Assembly (NCBI GenBank): GCA_031276105.1
Contig: JAISNS010000344.1
Span: 1 to 19,648, forward strand
Length of the DNA stretch: 19,648 bases
Direction of reading: 5' to 3'
DNA from: Dysgonamonadaceae bacterium
GTDB lineage: Bacteria > Bacteroidota > Bacteroidia > Bacteroidales > Azobacteroidaceae
Under the pieces are notes generated by a model. It was given only the letters and a program-made list of their open reading frames with translations. It did not search any database and was not told where the DNA came from. The translations under genes and the position numbers were made by a program. How positions within the stretch are numbered: position 1 is the stretch's first letter; each line of letters starts with the position of its first letter. Of this stretch, positions 16,138 through 19,648 are shown piece by piece.

Positions 16138-17811
16138 ATGAAACGAATTTTTAAACACGGTACACGAGAAAAGGTACAAGGTGCAGGGCAAAAGGGGCAA
16201 GGTGAGCAAAGGGGGAAAACTTCGTTTTTCTTTCTCCTTTATTTTCCGGCAATTATAATCCTGTCGTCCTGTTCGGATTGGTTGAATCTGGAACCGGAAG
16301 ACGGCGTAATCCGCGAACGCTTCTGGAAAACCAAAGAAGAAACGTTTTCCGCTCTCATGGGCTGCTACGCTTCCCTGATGGAAGACGACATGGTAAACCG
16401 TTATTTTATCTGGGGCGAAATACGGGCGGATATGACGGAATTGACCTCCCTCACCAATGAACAACTGATTGCTATCAACAACGGGGAAATTGTCCCTTCC
16501 AACCCGTTTACAACTTGGAACTATTTTTACCGGACAATCAATCAGTGCAATACGGTGCTTGAACTGGGTAAATTGGCGCAGGAAAAAGACCTGTCGTTTT
16601 CCGAAAAGCTATTGAAACAATACGAAGCCGAAGCCGTATGTATCCGCAGTCTGGCTTATTTTTACCTGCTGCGCACGTTCCGCGACGTTCCTTACACCAC
16701 GCAGGCAAGTATTTACGACAATCAGCCGTTTTCGATTCCCGCTACCAAACAGGCGGATATTGTTGACTCGTTAATTGTGGCATTGAAAAACGTGGAAAAC
16801 GAAATCCCGTACAGCCACACCGGTTTGGCATCCAGCAAAGGCCGGTTCAACACATGGAGCCTCAAAACCCTGCTGGCAGATATTTACTTGTGGAAAGGCG
16901 ATTACGACAATTGCATCGAGCAATGCTCGCAAGTCATCAACTCCGGACAATATTCCCTGTTTCCCGTTAGCCGGGAACAGGTTTTAATCGACGGACGAAC
17001 GGCCGGAACTTCCGATACGGTGTATATCGCCGGCGAAAGCGATGCTTCCCTCCTGTTCGATCAAATGTATGTGCAGGGCAACTGCGTGGAAAGCATCTTC
17101 GAATTGCAGTTCGGAACAGACAAGGAAAATGTGCTCGTGAGTGCATTTATTCCCGGTTCTACTACCATACAAGCCAAAATGGAGAATTTCACTACCGAGT
17201 ATTTCGTTTCTTCGAGCCTCGCTCGCGACTGGCGCGACATCCGAAACGACGGCATCGCCCAAAAGCAAGGCTATATCTGGAAATGGATCGGCTTGTCGAG
17301 AGAGGACGCCACCTACCGGGAAAGCGGCAATCGTTTCTGTAACTGGATTTTTTACCGTTTAGCCGACGTAATCCTGATGAAAGCGGAAGCCCTGACGCAA
17401 AAAGCGATTTTGGAAAACAATAATCAGAATTTATTGCAGGAAGCAAAAGCCTTGCTCATGCAAATCCGAAGCCGGGCCAACGCTCCGGAATCGACCGATT
17501 TGCTCTATAAACAAACCGGCGATATCGACGCTAAAACGCTCGAAGAATTTATCCTCAACGAACGCGCACGCGAATTTGCGTTTGAAGGAAAACGCTGGTT
17601 CGACGTACTCAGGCACGCCAAAAGAGATAATTATAGCCCTGAAAACCTGAATTATCTTTTGCGAATGGCCATCTTAGCCGCGCCGCCCGAAAAAGCATAC
17701 AGTTTGCAAAACAAATGGCAAAACAATCAGGGAAGCCACTATTTGCCTATCTATTTCGAAGAATTAAAAACGAACAAAAACTTGGTTCAAAACACATTTT
17801 ATCAACAATAA
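16138..17811 (+). CDS. SusD/RagB-type glycan-binding outer-membrane lipoprotein
   Basis: This 557-residue partner of the SusC upstream has a lipobox ILSSC at 41-45, so the mature protein starts at C45 with SDWLN. SusD blocks include IRSLAYFYLLRTFRDVPY (169-186), TWSLKTLLADIYLWKGDY (239-256), IFYRLADVILMKAEAL (404-419) and ERAREFAFEGKRWFDVLRH (475-493), the last being the family's most conserved C-terminal motif. The protein forms the surface lid over SusC and delivers oligosaccharides. The signal peptide is odd. Residues 8-28 (GTREKVQGAGQKGQGEQRGKT) form a long, charged, glycine- and glutamine-rich n-region encoded by a purine-rich tract. The hydrophobic core starts only at about residue 29. 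No other in-frame Met precedes the lipobox, so this start must be used unless a non-ATG start serves. It could still be exported, but less normally than its neighbours. Confidence 0.96.
   Translation: MKRIFKHGTREKVQGAGQKGQGEQRGKTSFFFLLYFPAIIILSSCSDWLNLEPEDGVIRERFWKTKEETFSALMGCYASLMEDDMVNRYFIWGEIRADMTELTSLTNEQLIAINNGEIVPSNPFTTWNYFYRTINQCNTVLELGKLAQEKDLSFSEKLLKQYEAEAVCIRSLAYFYLLRTFRDVPYTTQASIYDNQPFSIPATKQADIVDSLIVALKNVENEIPYSHTGLASSKGRFNTWSLKTLLADIYLWKGDYDNCIEQCSQVINSGQYSLFPVSREQVLIDGRTAGTSDTVYIAGESDASLLFDQMYVQGNCVESIFELQFGTDKENVLVSAFIPGSTTIQAKMENFTTEYFVSSSLARDWRDIRNDGIAQKQGYIWKWIGLSREDATYRESGNRFCNWIFYRLADVILMKAEALTQKAILENNNQNLLQEAKALLMQIRSRANAPESTDLLYKQTGDIDAKTLEEFILNERAREFAFEGKRWFDVLRHAKRDNYSPENLNYLLRMAILAAPPEKAYSLQNKWQNNQGSHYLPIYFEELKTNKNLVQNTFYQQ
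16158..16221 (+). repeat. Purine-rich G-runs tract inserted in the SusD signal-peptide coding region
   Basis: The tract reads as imperfect repeats of GGTACAAGGTGCAGGGCAAAA-type units (GGTACACGAGAAAA, then GGTACAAGGTGCAGGG, then GGGGCAAGGTGAGCAAAGGGGG). Almost all bases are purines or G/A/C without the pattern of normal codons nearby. Removing it would leave MKRIFKH joined to SFFFLLYFPAIIILSSC, a normal lipoprotein signal. It therefore looks like an in-frame insertion of a dispersed low-complexity repeat. That origin is inference, since only one copy is in view. Confidence 0.45.
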
Positions 17812-17823
17812 AACAATACAATC

Positions 17824-19587
17824 ATGAAAACTACAGGCTTACAAAAGAAACTTTTATCCCTTATCTTTTGCCTTTTGCCCGCTATCTTTTTCTTCTCCTC
17901 CTGCGAAAAAATGATGGACGGCGAAATATATCAGGTATATGACGAAAAGATGATCGATGAATTGATGGAAGAACAACAGCTATCCGCATTTTTGTCTGTC
18001 GTACAAAAGGCCGAGCTTACCGGTACCATACATGCTTACGGTACTTACACGCTGTTTGCTCCGACCGACGAAGCCATAAAGGCTTACCTTCAGGAAAACG
18101 GGAAAAGCGGCGTGGATGCGCTGACGAAAGAAGAAGCCGAAGCGATTGTCAAATACCACTTGATACGCGACACCTTGGCGACGACCGATTTTATAGACGG
18201 AAGATTGGCTTCGCCCAATTTCCTGAAAAAATACCTGACAACGAAAAATGACGACGGAAAAACGTACCGCATCAACCGGCAGGCAAATATCGTTGACTAC
18301 GGCAATGACATCCGGGGAGGCAACGGCATTTTGCACATCATCGACCGAGTGCTTACGCCGCCCAAAAACAGTATTACGGACGCTATCCGCGCTTTGCCCG
18401 ACGATTATTCGCTGATGAAATCCCTCTTCGAACAATCGGAACTGGCCGATTCGCTTTCCGTCGAAAGGGAAGACTTCTGGTTTACTTTCTTTATTCAGGA
18501 CGATAAAGCCTTTGAAGAAGCCGGCATCCACACGATAGACGACTTGCTGGCGCAACTCCGCGAAAATACGCCGGCCGTCGAAGACCCCGATACCTTAATC
18601 CGGAATTTTGTCGGTTATCACGCCATCAACTCGTTGCTGTACGTTGCCGACCTGTTCTACATTTCGAGTATGCAAACCTTGGCCCCGAAACAGGTTATCA
18701 CCTTCAAACGAAACCAGAACGTAGTGCTACTCAACGAATGGATACAGGGACAAATCGTTGAACCGGGCGTTTCGTTAGACCGGGAAAGCGAATTTTCCGA
18801 TTTAAGCTGTTCCAACGGCGTTATCCACAAAATCAACGGCAATATCCAAATCAAAAACCGAACGGCTTACCGGATTTATTGGGATTTGGCCGAACAACCC
18901 GAAATGATGGCCTTGAAAACATTCCGTACCGCCGGCACAAATGTCGGATTTGCCTCCGGCGATTTGTCCGAAATACAATGGGGAGGAAGTAAAGCCGCCG
19001 GTTCCGTTTATTACTACTGCGGCAGCGATAAAGTATTTGACGAAAAAGCCCAATATGTTTACAGCGATTACATACACTTCGTGATGAGTACCAACACCAT
19101 CCAGTGGATGGAAATGAAAACGCCGGTATTGGTGGAAGGGAAATACAAAGTCTGGCTGTGTTACCGCCGCCTACACGACATGAGTATGAAAACAACGTTC
19201 AAACAGGAAGGGTACGACGATCAGGTATTGCCCTACGTTTTCAATTTGGCGGAATATATGCCCAATCCCGAAGCCGAAGGATCGTCGCACGAACAAATTG
19301 AAATAGACGGATGGAAGCAGTACAATGCGAAGAAATTCAGTTCGGTAATGATTTCCCATTTGCTCGGCATTATCGACGTACAAACAACCGGAAAGCATAC
19401 CTTGCGCTTCGACGTCGTCAGTACGGGACACAGCTACGACGGTAATTGGGACATGATTCAATTCATTCCCATCGACGAAGACCAGTTGTGGCCCCGCGTC
19501 GATATGAAAGGAAACTGGATAGGCCCCGAAGTCCGCAATTGCGAAATATTCCCTTACGACGATTGCGGCGACCCGGTAGAAGAATAA
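17824..19587 (+). CDS. Lipoprotein with two FAS1 domains and an unrecognised C-terminal domain
   Basis: This 587-residue protein has a lipobox FSSC at 24-27. FAS1 domain 1 spans about 47-178, with the signature TYTLFAPTDEAIKAYL, IVKYHLI and GNGILHIIDRVL. Domain 2 spans about 183-342, with DFWFTFFIQDDKAF, LIRNFVGYHAI and SNGVIHKINGNI. Residues 343-587 form a separate domain rich in aromatic beta strands (SVYYYCGSD, YKVWLCYRR, KHTLRFDVVSTG, NWDMIQFIPID). It ends in an acidic tail with paired cysteines (C573, C581). The fold suggests a beta-sandwich or jelly roll that could bind carbohydrate, but I recognise no named family with certainty. It follows susD by only 12 bp and is the last visible operon gene, occupying the place where SusE/SusF-like surface glycan-binding proteins usually sit. 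That role is inference from position and lipidation. Confidence 0.85.
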   Translation: MKTTGLQKKLLSLIFCLLPAIFFFSSCEKMMDGEIYQVYDEKMIDELMEEQQLSAFLSVVQKAELTGTIHAYGTYTLFAPTDEAIKAYLQENGKSGVDALTKEEAEAIVKYHLIRDTLATTDFIDGRLASPNFLKKYLTTKNDDGKTYRINRQANIVDYGNDIRGGNGILHIIDRVLTPPKNSITDAIRALPDDYSLMKSLFEQSELADSLSVEREDFWFTFFIQDDKAFEEAGIHTIDDLLAQLRENTPAVEDPDTLIRNFVGYHAINSLLYVADLFYISSMQTLAPKQVITFKRNQNVVLLNEWIQGQIVEPGVSLDRESEFSDLSCSNGVIHKINGNIQIKNRTAYRIYWDLAEQPEMMALKTFRTAGTNVGFASGDLSEIQWGGSKAAGSVYYYCGSDKVFDEKAQYVYSDYIHFVMSTNTIQWMEMKTPVLVEGKYKVWLCYRRLHDMSMKTTFKQEGYDDQVLPYVFNLAEYMPNPEAEGSSHEQIEIDGWKQYNAKKFSSVMISHLLGIIDVQTTGKHTLRFDVVSTGHSYDGNWDMIQFIPIDEDQLWPRVDMKGNWIGPEVRNCEIFPYDDCGDPVEE

Positions 19588-19593
19588 ACCGCT

Positions 19594-19630
19594 CAGGGCT
19601 GTCATCCCGCGCTTGACGCGGGATCCCCTG
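19594..19630. repeat. GC-rich palindrome after the last PUL gene
   Basis: ATCCCGCG (19604-19611) and CGCGGGAT (19617-19624) form a perfect 8-bp stem with a 5-nt CTTGA loop. An outer CAGGG (19594-19598) can pair with CCCTG (19626-19630). It begins 6 bp after the FAS1 stop. No T run follows (CCCCTGAAAAACG), so it is not a classical terminator. It resembles the GTCATCCCGCG-type intergenic repeats found in many bacteria. It may stabilise the 3' end of the operon transcript. Confidence 0.5.
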
Positions 19631-19648
19631 AAAAACGAGCAGGATTTG

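Noticed and set aside
16138..16275. Possible frameshift or wrong start at the beginning of the SusD gene
   Set aside because: The frame is open and continuous from the ATG through the lipobox, and no other in-frame Met precedes the lipobox. The odd residues are better explained by an in-frame insertion.
19604..19624. Palindrome considered as an intrinsic terminator
   Set aside because: The stem is strong, but it is followed by CCCCTGAAAAACG rather than a run of T, so it is listed as a repeat.

Overview
The window comes from a Bacteroidota genome, most probably order Bacteroidales. The evidence is a SusC/SusD pair, a hybrid two-component system (HTCS) regulator, lipoproteins with Bacteroidota-type lipoboxes, starts without Shine-Dalgarno sequences, and several TAnnTTTG -7 promoter boxes. 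The order-level placement is inference.

Layout, left to right. On the minus strand, 1-742 is the N-terminal three quarters of a WYL-domain transcriptional regulator, cut by the window edge. It has a textbook TTTG-N19-TAnnTTTG promoter overlapped by a palindrome. Next, 858-3530 (minus) encodes a secreted multidomain GH43-type glycosidase. The 301-bp divergent gap 3531-3831 holds a probable 119-bp MITE-like element (perfect 11-bp terminal inverted repeats, CAAA on both flanks) and two -7 boxes. A lone ABC-3 family metal-transporter permease (3832-4641, plus) follows. It converges on, and overlaps by 7 bp, the stop of a 1419-residue HTCS sensor/regulator (4635-8894, minus).

The rest is a plus-strand polysaccharide utilization locus (PUL), closely spaced: GH105 unsaturated glycuronyl hydrolase (9081-10223), a lipoprotein with about four degenerate FAS1 (fasciclin) domains (10292-12787), a SusC-type TonB-dependent transporter (12822-16112), a SusD-type lipoprotein (16138-17811), and a second lipoprotein with two FAS1 domains and a 245-residue C-terminal domain I do not recognise (17824-19587). 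The gaps are 68, 34, 25 and 12 bp, so one transcript is likely. A GC-rich palindrome follows the last gene.

How it should work (inference from the families). SusC/SusD and the two FAS1 lipoproteins bind and import an oligosaccharide. GH105 removes the unsaturated uronic acid left by a polysaccharide lyase, and the HTCS senses a breakdown product in the periplasm. Between the divergent HTCS and GH105 genes lie four direct repeats of a TGTACAAATTTCC-like core spaced exactly 21/20/21 bp. They end just before the GH105 -7 box and are the best candidate for the HTCS operator. No lyase is in the window, so the substrate (an acidic, uronic-acid-containing glycan) is only partly constrained.

The items most worth a second look are the phased operator array, the FAS1-SusC-SusD-FAS1 arrangement with its unrecognised C-terminal domain, the purine-rich in-frame insertion in the SusD signal peptide, and the MITE-like element.
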